Below are positions 12,524-24,792 of a stretch of 64,000 nt of DNA, in pieces. How positions within the stretch are numbered: the stretch's first letter is position 1; every line of letters starts with the position of its first letter. The DNA comes from Tillus elongatus (taxonomy: Eukaryota > Arthropoda > Insecta > Coleoptera > Cleridae): contig OZ023263.1 in the NCBI GenBank assembly GCA_964006375.1, positions 132,102,454-132,166,453 of the forward strand. The letters run 5' to 3'. Below the pieces are notes generated by a model. The model was not told where the DNA came from. It saw only the letters and a list, made by a program, of their open reading frames with translations, and searched no databases. A program made the translations under genes and the position numbers.

Positions 12524-13142
12524 AACCCATTCCGGACGGGCGCTGGAAGGAGACGCGTGCAACTGTCGGCCGAGCGCGGGAAAACAGGTCTCGCGGCTGT
12601 GCAGCAGGCGGCCGGCATGTCGCACGTTGTTACTCGTGTTTCAATCGCCGTAGCTTACGTTAGATACCGAAGCCGGCGTGGCTAGCTTGTTGTTGTGTAA
12701 CATTGTGTAATTCTGCTAAAGCGAAAACAATGTCAAAACCAAATAGAAAAATAAGCCTAACCGATAAAGAATTGGAGGCATTATTGTATGAAAGTGATAG
12801 TGATTATATTCCACAAGACGATGAAGATAATAATAATTATTCTAGTGATTCCGACGAGGAGGTTATAATTATTGCTGGTAAAGAAAATACGGATAACAGT
12901 GATCCCGAAGATGAAGTAACAAGACCAGGTCCCTCAAACCGTCCTACAAATACGTCTAGTACTAAAAAAACGACAACTCCAAGTATTCCATGGAGATTTG
13001 ATGATAATTTTGTCCCGAAACAATTCAATTTTGACCAAAGCAATTCAGGTATTCAAAATAACGTTGTCATTGAAGAAAGTTCCCCCGAGTTGGCTTATTT
13101 TGAGCACTTTGTCAATGAAATTTTAGTGGCTACAATAACAAA
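12524..13142 (+). mobile_element. piggyBac-like transposon, 5' part only
   Basis: Unit 1 shows the empty site (gaggttaatacgttc). In unit 2 the sequence after ggttaa switches to cccattccggacgggcgc, the expected layout of a piggyBac-type element: a TTAA target followed by a C-rich terminus. About 180 bp of GC-rich leader precede a transposase-like ORF. The right part is missing: foreign sequence stops after gtggctacaataac and the unit resumes at cgttcaaat, with loss of the second TTAA. The remaining copy is about 620 bp, is immobile on its own, and inserted after the 11-kb duplication unless unit 1 lost it cleanly. Confidence 0.75.
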
Positions 13143-13170
13143 ACGTTCAAATTTAAAAAACTTGATTTGA
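12730..13170 (+). pseudogene. piggyBac-like transposase, N-terminal fragment
   Basis: The ORF starts at the methionine of MSKPNRKISL and reads about 146 codons. The first 35 residues include LTDKELEALLYE. A long acidic, Ser/Asp-rich low-complexity stretch follows (about residues 20-75). The WRFDDNFVPKQFNFDQSNSG stretch and the YFEHFVNEIL segment match the usual lead-in to the piggyBac (DDE_Tnp_1_7) catalytic region. Full transposases of this family are about 550-650 residues, so the three catalytic Asp residues are absent. The last roughly 9 codons are flanking DNA of the duplicated unit read through by chance before a stop. The upstream ATG at 12,703 is in frame but is probably not the start. 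Confidence 0.7.
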
Positions 13171-13652
13171 GTTTTATTGTTTATATTATGAGTTAGGTAT
13201 TAACGTAAACACATAATTAATGATTCAAAATTCACACTTTTCTATTTTCATATTATATAGTTTCTGGTGCTAGTTGCATCGTGCTATTAAATTGACGCCT
13301 CAGGCAGATCTATATATTTTGCAACATTACCAATAAATAATATGCAAAAGGATGCGTAGAAAAATGAAAATGCACAATTAAAATAATTTGTGATTGGGGG
13401 GTAAAATTCGTATTGTGAACATCTAGCTAACAAATACGATATAGAATAAGAAATCAGAAATAATTTTTCCTGGCAGCAGCCGGCGCCTGGTAAACTTTTT
13501 CTTGTCTTTTTAAATGAAATCAAACTGTCAGCATTCATCAATATCCTGTCAACCTAGCTTTATTTCCATATTCTCTTTTTTGCAACAGAAAGTGTGTTAA
13601 ACGCGTTAATATTAGTAAAAGCAGATAACGAAGTCGCAAATTTCTGAGGCAG

Positions 13653-14020
13653 AGCCTCGGTAGTTCAGTGGTAAGAACGTGTGTCTCTGAACCGAAGGGG
13701 GTAAGAACGTGTGTCTCTGAATCGAAGGGTATTGAGTTCGATTCCCAGGGTTCCTATTACACTTTTTCAGTACGTACTGTAAAATTAACATCTACTGAGG
13801 TTGTGGCATTGTGTTTAAACAGGTTAAATGTCTGCACGTTCCGCCCTTCGGATCGTCGATCCCGTGTCCATGCGATGTTGGGCACGTTAAAGATCCCTAC
13901 CCTCCTTACAGAAAGGCAGAAGTTCAGCAAAATTTAAAGGATAGTGATGTTAAACTGCTCTCTGGTGTCGGAAATTGGCCATAGTCGCGGAAATAGACCG
14001 ACGTTAAAGTCCAAAAAAAA
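13653..14020 (+). mobile_element. tRNA-headed SINE, copy 3 (unit 2 counterpart of copy 1)
   Basis: Matches 3,141-3,510, including the tandem 29-bp duplication between the A and B boxes, so that duplication predates the duplication of the 11.2-kb unit. The A box here reads tagttcagtggtaag. Confidence 0.85.
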
Positions 14021-14314
14021 TATTTGTGATTTCTGTATTATTAAAGCTTGAAACGATATTCTGAAAATTAAATAAGTGAAACATCGACGTCATGAAAAAT
14101 GGATTTCTTGTTTCTTGATACCTGAACGGAAGCTAATTTGTGGCGTGAATAAGTGAAGCTATTTTAGGCTCATCTCACTCGGTTACTTTTGGCAGTTTTG
14201 TTATTTCATTTGAACATTATTCTTCGTTTGGATTGTCTCTTGTAAAATCCTAAAGTTAGTTATTACCGTTATTTGTAAAACATGTAAAGTTAAGATAAAC
14301 ATAAAAATATATTA

Positions 14315-14321
<7 letters not shown>

Positions 14322-14392
<71 letters not shown>
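14322..14392. repeat. (TA)n microsatellite
   Basis: This TA dinucleotide tract lies within about 350 bp (14,070-14,420) that unit 1 lacks. The surrounding extra sequence is AT-rich and non-coding. Confidence 0.95.
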
Positions 14393-14594
14393 TTATATAC
14401 ATTACGTATGTATGTATATTCTAATTTTCTAAATGCTTTGCAAAACGAAACTTGAGATTCGAATGGGTTGGGAAATGAGCATGGAATAAGTGTATATTAG
14501 TATATGTATGTATGTATATTATATGTATATACATATATGTATATACATACATATATATGTAGACATATATGTATGTATATACATACATATATGT

Positions 14595-15010
14595 AGAGAT
14601 TCAGGTGGGAAAAAAAACAACGCAAATAAACATTAATCAACTGTTTCTTGCCTGAAAGTCAAGAAGTGATAATTTTCTTATTTTCTAGATAAAATTCCGG
14701 TTTTCCTGTTTTTGGTTTTAGTTTTCTAAATGCTTTGCAAAACGAAACTTGGGATTAGAATGGGTTGAGAAATGAGCATGGGATAAGTGTATATTAGTAT
14801 ATGTATACTAATATACACTTATCCCATGCTCATTTCTCAACCCATTCTAATCCCAAGTTTCGTTTTGCAAAGCATTTAGAAAACTAAAACCAAAAACAGG
14901 AAAACCGGAATTTTATCTAGAAAATAAGAAAATTATCACTTCTTGACTTTCAGGCAAGAAACAGTTGATTAATGTTTATTTGCGTTGTTTTTTTTCCCAC
15001 CTGAATCTCT
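14595..15010. repeat. Perfect-looking palindrome, 207-bp arms, 2-bp centre
   Basis: The left arm (14,595-14,801) and right arm (14,804-15,010) are reverse complements with no mismatch that I can find. They are separated only by tg at 14,802-14,803. The inner about 90 bp of the arms are a diverged copy of the sequence just upstream at about 14,420-14,510 (gctttgcaaaacgaaactt...gagcatggaataagtg). An inverted duplication of that kind of sequence therefore produced the hairpin. It is absent from unit 1. There is no coding potential. Confidence 0.9.
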
Positions 15011-15244
15011 GGGTAATACGCGGTCTTGGTCTTCATAATTTCATACGCTATTTTAACATTTAAGTGTTAAATATGACGAAACATATCTAATAAATCGTTT
15101 CTACGACAACATTAGAAAGAGCATACGATGACCCCCATTTGTTTGATAGATAATCAGTCTAACAGGCTGGTATTGCTATTACCCGCGGATACACAGTTAT
15201 ACGAATAAGTGACAACCGTGTAAGATGACCATTTGGACACGTTC

Positions 15245-18200
15245 AGCAGAACAAAACGGTTACTGTTTGCGTTAGCCAACACTTGGGAGTATTTTTCTGT
15301 TCTCATGAACGATTTATTGTTGTTTATGTCAACTCTAACGATGAACAACAGTTATGTTGTTTTTCGGTGTTTTGATTGTAGGTAGACCTTTAAGAAAAAG
15401 AATAGGCTTTCCTGCTTTTAGTTTAGGATTGTGTGCTATGTTGTGTAGTGTACTAGTAAATTATTATTAAGAATAGTACCAGAGGAATACTACTTCCTAG
15501 TGGGATTTTCCTTCTCCTCCTTCATGCCTACAACCACCCTCAATGCATAAACCACATTAAATATCAACCCCTAAGAAAGCTACGTGACCTGCGTAGAATG
15601 AGGGGTAGACAGGGTTTAAAGAAGGTATGGCTGCAATATATAAAAAAAAATACTTTTATAGGTCTGAATAAGCTTTTTTCTTGAATTTTCCGTTCATATT
15701 CCCTTTTTTTATTCCTCGCACAGTACCTCTATTCACTCCTGGTCCTGTAACTTTCTTGGGGGTTGTTTGCACGAACTTTTTCTTCCGGCTTGTGCATCCA
15801 GGGTGGGTTCTTAGCATGTTTATAAAAAAGAATTTCTAAGAACCCTCCAGGGGGTAAACTGATATTTTACTGGAATATAAACATTACTTTGTAACAATCA
15901 TTGTCCCTTTCTATGCCAACAACCACTTCAAATAACATTTTAGCACATCCAAGGAATCATGTAAATAAGTGTTGTTTGCAGTTATTATTTTGCTGAATTT
16001 AATTATAGCTTGTAGATTTGTGAAACATTGTAAATTGTTTTTAGGTGTTATTGGAGGAAGTTATATAAATCCTGGTGGTCACATTTCACGTAGTAAAAAG
16101 CTTCTGTCAATATAGGCCTATTTTTAAGTTTTCCAGTTAAATTATAACATAAACTTATAATCACATATACCTATAATTTTACAACCATGTGCTAGAGATA
16201 GAACAAAGATCACTTCAAATTACACGTAGCTACCGCACGTATGACATATTTCTGAAAATTGTACCTGTTAATAAATAAACACAATGCAGTATTACTTAGC
16301 TTGTAAAGTGGCATGAACTTCTTCAGTTTCGACTATATTGTATAACAGTCCGTTGTATACATAATAGATCCCTTATAAACAGTTTGCCATTTCCTACAAA
16401 ATACCACGCAGCAGACTAATTATTGTTCCTTATTCCCTATGCTGTGACAATACGTTGAACCGAATAAATACTTGTGATCTGCGTTGGAAAAATAGCGACC
16501 GTTAGCCTACAACGACCATCTCGCGACAGTAAAAAACCGGTCGCAATGATCATACGCAACTGTTTATCAATGGGCGACTTTAATACTGACGACTGGTGAA
16601 CTCGCACCTTATCAATGCCACTATTACTACTACTTACTATTGCGTGATGTATCACGATTACGGCCATCATAGAGACAATGTTAAATTGTGCAATATACAA
16701 ACAAGCATCGTATTGACGTATAGTTTAAATACCCTATATTATACTTTTTTATATCTCTTTAACATGTTTAGATTTCAGAAACAATTTTGCATTTGTATAT
16801 ATTGTAGTCTGCGTGCACAGGCAGGTCGTATATGTGAACCTATTGCTTCTTGGTGAGACTTACAGAATAGAAGGAAGGAAATAGCTGTAAACCGCGAAGA
16901 AACACTGCCCGTGTTAAAGTAGGCCCTCGTGGAAACGAGGGGAATAATTAAGTCTACACTTCATAATTGGATGAACATTATTTACAAACTTTTATTTGGA
17001 GTTTTTCATTTAAATACACAAAAAAGTTCCCTGGCATTTTCTACTACAATTATATTTTATCTACCTAGCCAAAGTGACCAACAACTAGCATCAAAAATAA
17101 CTAATTGTTATTGATTTTGTGACAGTGACATATATATATACGCAACTTTGACTAACAACGGAGATGCAAACAGAGTTTTTCATTCTGCATTGCTACCAAC
17201 ATATAAAACATGTTCCATATTTTCAGTCACAACACTGTTGTCACGTCTACTTTCAGTGTGAAATTGCCGAACTTTACATCGCCCTCTAAACTAATATAAA
17301 ACCTAAGAATGGCCACTCTATGAAAACATTGTACCTACTAAAATTTATTCCAAACTAATCTCAATCGTCACCTTAAAGAACATCATGCGTTAAGCACTGA
17401 GATTATTGCTTACGATATAAATGTTAAGTCGTTCCATTGATTAGAACAGTGTAATATTTAATTTGAATTGCATGCTGATTTAGTAGGTACGACATTTTAA
17501 AGATGATCATAATTTCCTGGTGGAACAAGGGGAATATTATTCTATAAAAGTTAAAAGCATAAGTAAAAGTAGGTAGAGACATAGAAAATATAATACAGGC
17601 AGAAATATATTTTGTCGTATTAAAAGTTATTTTTATCAAGGTGACAGTTATGAGTTACTCAAATTTGACGCCTTTCAGGGCACACATAGATAAATAGTCA
17701 CATCATCAGCCCCTTTGCAAGTTATGAAAAAAATTATGAATTTGACGAGAATTACGATTTGATTCAACTGAATTTATTTCAATTCGTTTTAATTTAACTC
17801 ATCTTACCAACCCATTTGCAACCTAAAAAATGAACGAATTTCGCACTATGTGTTAGTGTATATATTTATAGGTAAGGTGTTGGGTATAGTTGTTTTGAAT
17901 ATGTGCAGAAAACTCTTTATAAGAAAGAAATTGGTTTCATCAAGGCAAATTTGTGGAGCAGTTTTTTTTTTCAAACTTGACGCCATTCAAGAGACGCATG
18001 TATGAATAGTTATATATGGCAACCTCCGATTTTAATGCTACGATTAGTCCCTCCCGAGAGTGGAGTGTAGTAAATATAAGGTATAAGGTAGTTTTTTTGT
18101 GGCTTTTGTTTTCGCCATTCTAGTTTCAAATTTGCAAATTGCTGCTAAAAAGCCGAAAAGGTTGTCATCTTAGACAGATTTTTTCGGTTATTTTCTTTCA

Positions 18201-20366
18201 CTTGTATGGTGACAAAGAAGCTTCGCAAAGCCACTCAATTTTTGGAGGTTAAATGATATTCGTGACACGTGATGTTGGAATACGCGCCATTAGTTGTGAC
18301 GTCAGACAACAGCGCGAGGAGCTGTTGTCCTGGTTACTCAATCCAAACAATCATGATTTTATCTGGGCCAAATTATTCTTTCTGCTTTTCTTCAAATTAT
18401 CAATGAATGTGTACAGATGCTTATAAAATAGACTTGCAATACATCATTTTAGTCTAGGGTCACGTTTATCCTTCGCTACTTGCTCTATTGTTCTTCATTA
18501 GTTTATATTATTTTGCATTACAGATGGCTGTGGAAGTTTAATTTTATGTTGGTCACCCTACTGTTACATTTGTGTTAAGGATTTTTCAATCAAGTAAAGC
18601 TTTTAACTTCTGACATCTCCTATAACTACTTGGACCTGTTATGTCGGTCTAATGCCACTTAACTGATGTCGCTTTAATACAGGAGGAGAGTATAAACAAT
18701 GAAGTATGCGCATATGCCTCGCACTTTCTGTGATATGACGTGGAGAGTGACCTCATAGAAGGCCAACTGCACTCACCACAAGTTTATTCGCAATAAAACA
18801 TTTCTATAGGTCGATAAAGCAGTTGAAATTACATTCCACTTCTTCGCCTATAATATCTTTTTCAGGTAATATAGAATACAGCACTAAACTCAATGACCAC
18901 TTCTTTTTTATATTACATAATATAGGCACCATACAGAGTAACATTAGTAAAATAACTAATTTGTTAAAAAATTAAAGTTGTGACGAAACGTCAAACTTCA
19001 CTTTACGCAAATAATAATTTATTATGTTGCACTGGACTCTCCACACGACATCATGCGAGAGATAGTTCACAAAATAGGTAGCCTAAATGAACGAGTTCAC
19101 CAGGCTCCAGTAGCTGCCAGCAGCTCTATTGTTCTGTCAAAAAAATTGCGTTCATCAGATCCTAACGTTGTGACAACGTTAGCTAACGGCTTCTATTAAT
19201 GTTAAGTCGGCTGAACGCCTACGCTGACACCTAACGTGTTGGCTAACGGTAGCCATTTTTTCCAACGCAGATCACAAATGTTTATTGGGTTCAACTTATT
19301 TTCACAGCATAAGAAACAATCATCATTATTAAGGCAGAAATCGGAAATGGCACAGGTTTTAAAAGGGGTCTATTATGAATAACGACGCTTTGTTATACAA
19401 TATAAGTCGAAATTGAAGAAGTTCATAAGACTTTACAAACTAGGTAATACTGGTGTGTGTTTATTTATTAATAAAATTTTCAGAAATATGTCATACGTGG
19501 TAGCTACTTGCAATTTAAAGTGATTTAGATTTATTCTATCTCTAGCACAGGGTTGTAAAATTATAGGTAGATGTGATTATAATTTTATTTTTTAATTTAA
19601 CTGGGAAGTAAAAAGCTTTTTTAAATTCAGCAAAATTAGTTCTCATAACTTCAAACAACACTTCATTTTGTTTCCTTCGATATGCTAAACTGTTCTCTGA
19701 AGAGTGTGAAATGGTTCTTGGTATTCAAAGTAATGTTTATATTCCAGTAAAATGTCAGTTTACCTCCCGGAGGATTTTTAGAATTTTTTTGCAGAAACAT
19801 GCTCAGAACACACCCTGAATGCACAAGCCACAAGAACATTTTCGTGCAAACACACCCCAAGAAAGTCATGGGACCAGGAGTAAATATAGGTACTGTGCGG
19901 GGAAGATAAAATGGAAATATGAGCGGAAAATGAAACAAAATAGCTTAGTCGGGCCTATAAAATCTGACCTTTTCAAATTTGGAAGCCATACCTCCTTCAA
20001 ACCCTGTCTACCCCTCCTTCGCCGCAAGTCTCGTAGTTTTCTTGGGGGTTAATATTTCATGTGTTTTATGCATCGAGGGTGGTTGTAGGCATGCATGAGG
20101 GAAAGAAAATCCCACTAGAAAGTATTATTCCTCTTGTACTATTCTTAATAATAATTTATCAGTACACCACAACCATAGTATACAATCTGAAACTGAAAGC
20201 AGGAGACGCGTTTTTTTTTCTTAGAGGTGTACCTACAATCCTAAACACCGAATAAGGACATAACTTTTGTGCATCGTTACAGTTGACATAAACAGCAACA
20301 GATCGTTTACCAGAACAAAAAAATACTCCCAAGTTTTGGCTAACTCAAACAATAACCGTTTTGTTC
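15245..20366. repeat. Large inverted repeat inside unit 2 (arms 15,245-16,508 and 19,240-20,366)
   Basis: Counterpart of 3,866-8,990 in unit 1, with the same outer landmarks (cagaacaaaacggtta and taaccgttttgttctg) and the same inner landmarks (tgatctgcgttgga and tccaacgcagatca). The loop at 16,509-19,239 is non-coding and contains a truncated MITE at about 19,090-19,150. Confidence 0.8.
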
Positions 20367-21101
20367 TGGTGAAGGCGGCCACTGTTAACAAATGTCAACA
20401 TTTTGCTAACATTTTTTGACATAACAATGGAGGTGCTGGCAGCTACTGACGATTGGTGCACACCAATTATCATATTTCTAGTTATTTTTATCATGGTTAC
20501 TAGATACTACATTACCACAGTATAAGAAACCTTATCATGTGACATTGGGCGAGTCCACCAGGCGCCAGCAGCTGCTGATGACCTCGCTTATTACTTCCCT
20601 CCTAAAGGTGGAGGCAGTTAAATGTAAACAAGCTTGTAAAATAAGGGATATGTAGCTGGTCAGTAGGTCAGAAAAGTTAAATGACACATTTTGCAGTAAT
20701 AATAGAATGCAAAGATTTACAATGGGTGAGGTCAGTAGGCACCAGCATCTGTATTGTTATGTCAAAAAATGTTGACAAAAGTCAACCTTTTTGACATAAT
20801 ATTGCCGCGCTGACGCCTAGTGAAGTCGGCCAATGATATAGTAATGTCGAAAATAGCAAGGTAATGAATAATATGAGTTATAAACAATGTAAACATTAAA
20901 TGAATGAATTTAACGTATATACAACTAACTCATCCAACATTTAATAACAAACAAAAATTCTTTAAAAATTACTGACCGATACTCATGGCATATAAAACAG
21001 CGGTCCTTATACAAAATGCAAATGGCTAAAAAACATAGACACCTCATTTTTTAAAGACTTGTATATTTTAAAGACTAGTCTTTGGACTAGTAGTAAACAA
21101 A

Positions 21102-21446
21102 GAACCTCGGTGGTTCAGAGGTAAGAACGTGTGCCTTTGAACCGAAGGGTACCGGGTTCGATCCCGGGGTACTACTTTCACTTTATCAGTACAAACTGTA
21201 AAATTAACATCAACCGAGGTTCTGGCATTGTATTTGAGCAAGTTGAATGTCTGCACGTTCCGCCCTTCGGAGGGGACGTAAAGCCGCCGGTCCCGTGTCC
21301 ATGCGATGTTGGGCACGTTAAAGATCCCTGCCATCCTTACAGAAAGACAGGGGTTCGGCAAAATTGCCAGGATAGTGAGGTGAAACTGCTCCCTGGCGTC
21401 GGTGATTGGCCATAGTCGCGGAAAAAGGCCGACGTTGAAGAAACAA
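21102..21446 (+). mobile_element. tRNA-headed SINE, copy 4 (unit 2 counterpart of copy 2)
   Basis: Matches 9,722-10,070 almost base for base, with A box tggttcagaggtaag, B box gggttcgatccc, the gcacgttaaagatcc body and an A-rich tail. Confidence 0.85.
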
Positions 21447-21940
21447 AACACACACAGACACATAGTAGTAAACAACACAAATTAAAACTATATAGGCTTA
21501 CGCATGTTAAAAATGATCCGGCAGGATTGACATCTTAGAATTATTGTCCAAAAAAAAAATAATAGAAAATGACTTTACCAATATTAGTATCCGTTGCTTA
21601 ACACTATTTTTACTTACTAAATCGCTTATTCAAACAAAATTTAACAAAAAATAAATAATGTTTATAAATTTGTAGGCTAACTAAAATTACAATCATTATG
21701 GAAGTGGCGAATTAAAATTGACGAATTTTCAAATGTCACTTGAGTTTTGGGACACTTGTGTTATGTTACCATTACCGGTATGTATAGCACTCAAAAATGT
21801 TAATTAATACTGCAGCTTACAGATAAAAAATGGCTTGAATATATATAACCCATTTTCTAGTTGTAAAAGAAACATAAAACTTTTACAAGCCTCAACCTTA
21901 AAGTCTTTTATCGTATAAACGAAGCAATTTTAAAGATAAT

Positions 21941-22319
21941 GTATAATGTATAATGTATATATTAACAATGAAACAGGCCAATGTCACCTGAATGACACAG
22001 GGATGTTCATGTACGTCAAAAAATTAACAATAGGAACGACAATAGCACACACAATAAGCATAACAATTAAGGAAAATTTTTCCTTAAATAATACAAAACA
22101 AAGATACTTATAAAACACACTTATAACGTTTATAACGTTCAAAAGATAAGAGCTGCAGAATCCAGATCCAATTACAATATTGTTTTTTAGTGTCACCAGG
22201 TGCACTAGGTTTATAGTTTATACTATGGCAACTACACTACAAACAAAGTGTTCATATTGTAAGAATTTAAAAACAGAAGATAGTTGATGGTAGTTTATGT
22301 GTAAAAATCATCCACCGAG
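21941..22319 (-). repeat. 3' UTR and heptamer tail of the CR1-like element
   Basis: This non-coding stretch lies between the RT stop and the target duplication. The last roughly 25 bases, read on the minus strand, are tandem acattat words. Such tails are the template-recognition end of several CR1-group families. Confidence 0.7.
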
Positions 22320-23856
22320 TTAGCACGTCTTGTTTATAAGAATCGTTTTCACTTTTTTTTTAAAAGCTGGTAAAGTGTCAACACTCCGTACATCTTCCGG
22401 CAACGCATTATACAACTTGCAGCCATTGTAAAACAGTGATTTTTGGTACAGAGCTGTGCGATGTTTGTCAGTTTGCAGGTTATTTCTACCTCTTGTGGTA
22501 TATCCATGTTCCACTGCATTGCGTGTGTATTTGGTTTTGTTTTGAAAAACATGGGTTAGCACTTCCATGATGTATATGCTGGGGAGTGTAAGGATACCCT
22601 GTTCTTTAAAAGTGTTTCTGCAAGTGTGTCTATGAGGGATATTGAATATGATCCTCATCACTTGCTTTTGTTGTTTAAAAACTCGGTTTACTTCACTTGC
22701 TAATCCCCAGTGCGTAATACCAAACCTTAGTTGTGAGTAGAAACACGCATAATACAGTGACAACACAGTAAAGGTACTGCATCTTTGGGTAAGTGTTCTT
22801 ATTGCATATGTAACGGATGAGATTCGCGAGCAAAGTTCATCGATGTGAACATTCCATTTTAACTCACTATCGATATGAAGTCCTAGTAGTTTTGTAGATG
22901 GCTGCAAGGTTACAGTTTGGCCATCAAGTTCTACGCTTTGTACAGTACCTTTTTTTGATTTTGAAGATTTAAAAAACACGCAAGCTGTTTTATCCTTGTT
23001 AAGTGCAAGCTTGTTTTTATCGACCCAATTGATTAGACTTTTGAGCGTTTTGTCAGAATCAGCCATAATGTGCTCAACACTATGTCCACCTATCAAAAAG
23101 TTGGTATCATCGGCATAGAAGGCGACCGTTCTTTTGTTATCTGGATTGATGTTGTTTTCAGATTGGTGCGTGATGTACTGAAGTAGGCTGTTGGCATAGA
23201 TTATGTACAGCGTAGGTCCAAGAACTGTTCCTTGCGGCACCCCAAGTAGAGTTAGATATTACAACTCTTTGTGTTCTGTCTGAAAGATAGCTTCTGAACC
23301 AGTCCAGTGCGGTGCCCGTCACTCCATACCTACACAGTGAACATATAAGGATCTCATGATTCACACAGTCGAAGGCTTTGGAAAAGTCTACAAAAACTCC
23401 CAGCGCTACCTCTTTTTTGTCAATGTGTTCGACAATTTGCTCCACAAACTCAACAATTGCAGTTTCAGTGCTTCGTGCTTGCCGAAAGCCATGTTGATAT
23501 GGCGAAAGAAGTTTATTATCAGCAAGATAGGTTGTCAGCTTGTTATTGACTATTTTTTCGAGGGTTTTTGCGAAAGTTGGTGTTAGGCTGATTTGTCTGT
23601 AGCTTGACTAATCCGCGGGATCACCCTTTTTATATGTCGGTTTTGTGTATGCTTCTTTCATTTTTGATGGAACGATACCTCTGGATAATGAAATGTTATA
23701 TATATGTGACAGTGGTAAAGAAACAACAAACCTGCAGCGCTTAAGCAATATGCCTGATACCTCGTCCGGCCCTGCAGAGCTAGATGATTTGAGGGTATTT
23801 ATTGCGTTTAGGACATCCTCTTGAGTAACAGGTGGGAATTTAAATTGGGTGCTCAC
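22320..23856 (-). pseudogene. Reverse transcriptase region of CR1-like ORF2
   Basis: The RT begins with a conserved lead-in (FKFPPVTQEDV, then SSSSAGPDEVSG). Motif A reads VDFSKAFDCVNHEIL, motif B PQGTVLGP, motif C FYADDTNFL, and a C-terminal region with KLLGLHID follows. Two breaks are visible. An in-frame TAG sits at 23,608-23,610, between GDPAD and SSYRQISL. A single-base frameshift lies near 23,240-23,260, directly before motif B. The catalytic YADD is intact within its own ORF (22,320-23,240). There is no RNase H domain. RT would copy element RNA at a nicked chromosomal target; this copy cannot make it. Confidence 0.85.
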
Positions 23857-24538
23857 TTGTGGTGTTATCCCCGCAACAAATGCTATATCTACCGCAGCAG
23901 GCAGATGAGCAGTTGCTTTTTGAGCAGTGTACGGTGATTTTCATGCCGTAGCTGCTAAGGATGTCGCGAAATAGTCTATGAGAGGTACTGTCTACAAGCA
24001 CATTAATATTAAAGTCACCACCGATCACAACCTGAGGGAACCGGCTCACTGAGTTTATTGTTCGCAGAACACCATCAAGTGCACTCAAAAACGCCTCAAC
24101 TCTTTCCATGTTACTGTCCGGGGGATGGTATATGCACACTACCAAGAGGCCGGAGGAAAGTTCCACAGCACAGCATTCACAGAGATTCTTGACGCTCAAC
24201 TTATTCAGTGCCGTTACGGGTTTAGCATCTATACCCTGTCTGGCATAGATTGCAGCACCACCATGTTGATTTATGTCTCGGCAAAAGTAGGATATCAATG
24301 TATAGTCCTTGATGGGTAGTGTTTCGAGTTGCTCCCTGGATTGCCAGTGTTCAGATATTAGAAGTAGTTCGGGATTATCGTCTTGCAGAGCTATTTCCAG
24401 CTGATGAATCTTGGAATGCAGACACTGCATGTTCTGGTGGAGGAGCGTAATGTGGGTCTGATCTGCGTTGTCGGGTTGTCTATTACATACGTGTATGTCT
24501 TGCTTCTGTGGAAGTACTTGCTCCACACTGTGCGTCAT
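23840..24538 (-). pseudogene. APE-type endonuclease region of CR1-like ORF2, C-terminally deleted
   Basis: The ORF opens with MTHSVEQVLPQKQ. It contains the APE endonuclease signatures HQNMQCLHSK, LLISEHW, IYHPPDSNMERVEAFL and VIGGDFNIN, that is the Asn, Glu and GDFN blocks. The terminal SDH block is missing. After SSYGMKITVH (junction near 23,925-23,932) the frame switches into sequence that reads correctly only in the RT frame. A deletion therefore removed the end of the nuclease and part of the linker and shifted the frame. Without the catalytic His block the nuclease would be inactive. Confidence 0.8.
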
Positions 24539-24543
24539 CTCAC

Positions 24544-24792
24544 TTAAAAACCCTGTTTAGGTGACATAGGTAGGTGATACATACTTTGTAGTTCTCGGGA
24601 CCGTTGTAGGTAGCTTGTGCGTTCCGTTAGTTCATAGGATCTATATGCCCTGAGATCAGTTTCAGCCTCCGACACTCCCAAACCATAGGCTTCGAAAAAC
24701 CTGGTGTAGTATATCTTAAGCTGCCCATGGTCGTAAGGAAGACCTTCAGTGGCCAATAGTAATCGTATACTATTTTTTGTCACACCCTGCAC
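24544..24792 (-). pseudogene. Probable ORF1 C-terminal tail of the CR1-like element, out of frame
   Basis: An 82-codon ORF overlaps the end of ORF1 by 13 bases in another frame and stops 5 bases before the endonuclease ORF. Its sequence (SIRLLLATEGLPYDHG, FFEAYGLGVSEAE) is complex and free of repeats. The simplest reading is that ORF1 originally continued here and a frameshift near 24,785 now separates the two. I recognise no domain in it. Confidence 0.45.
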
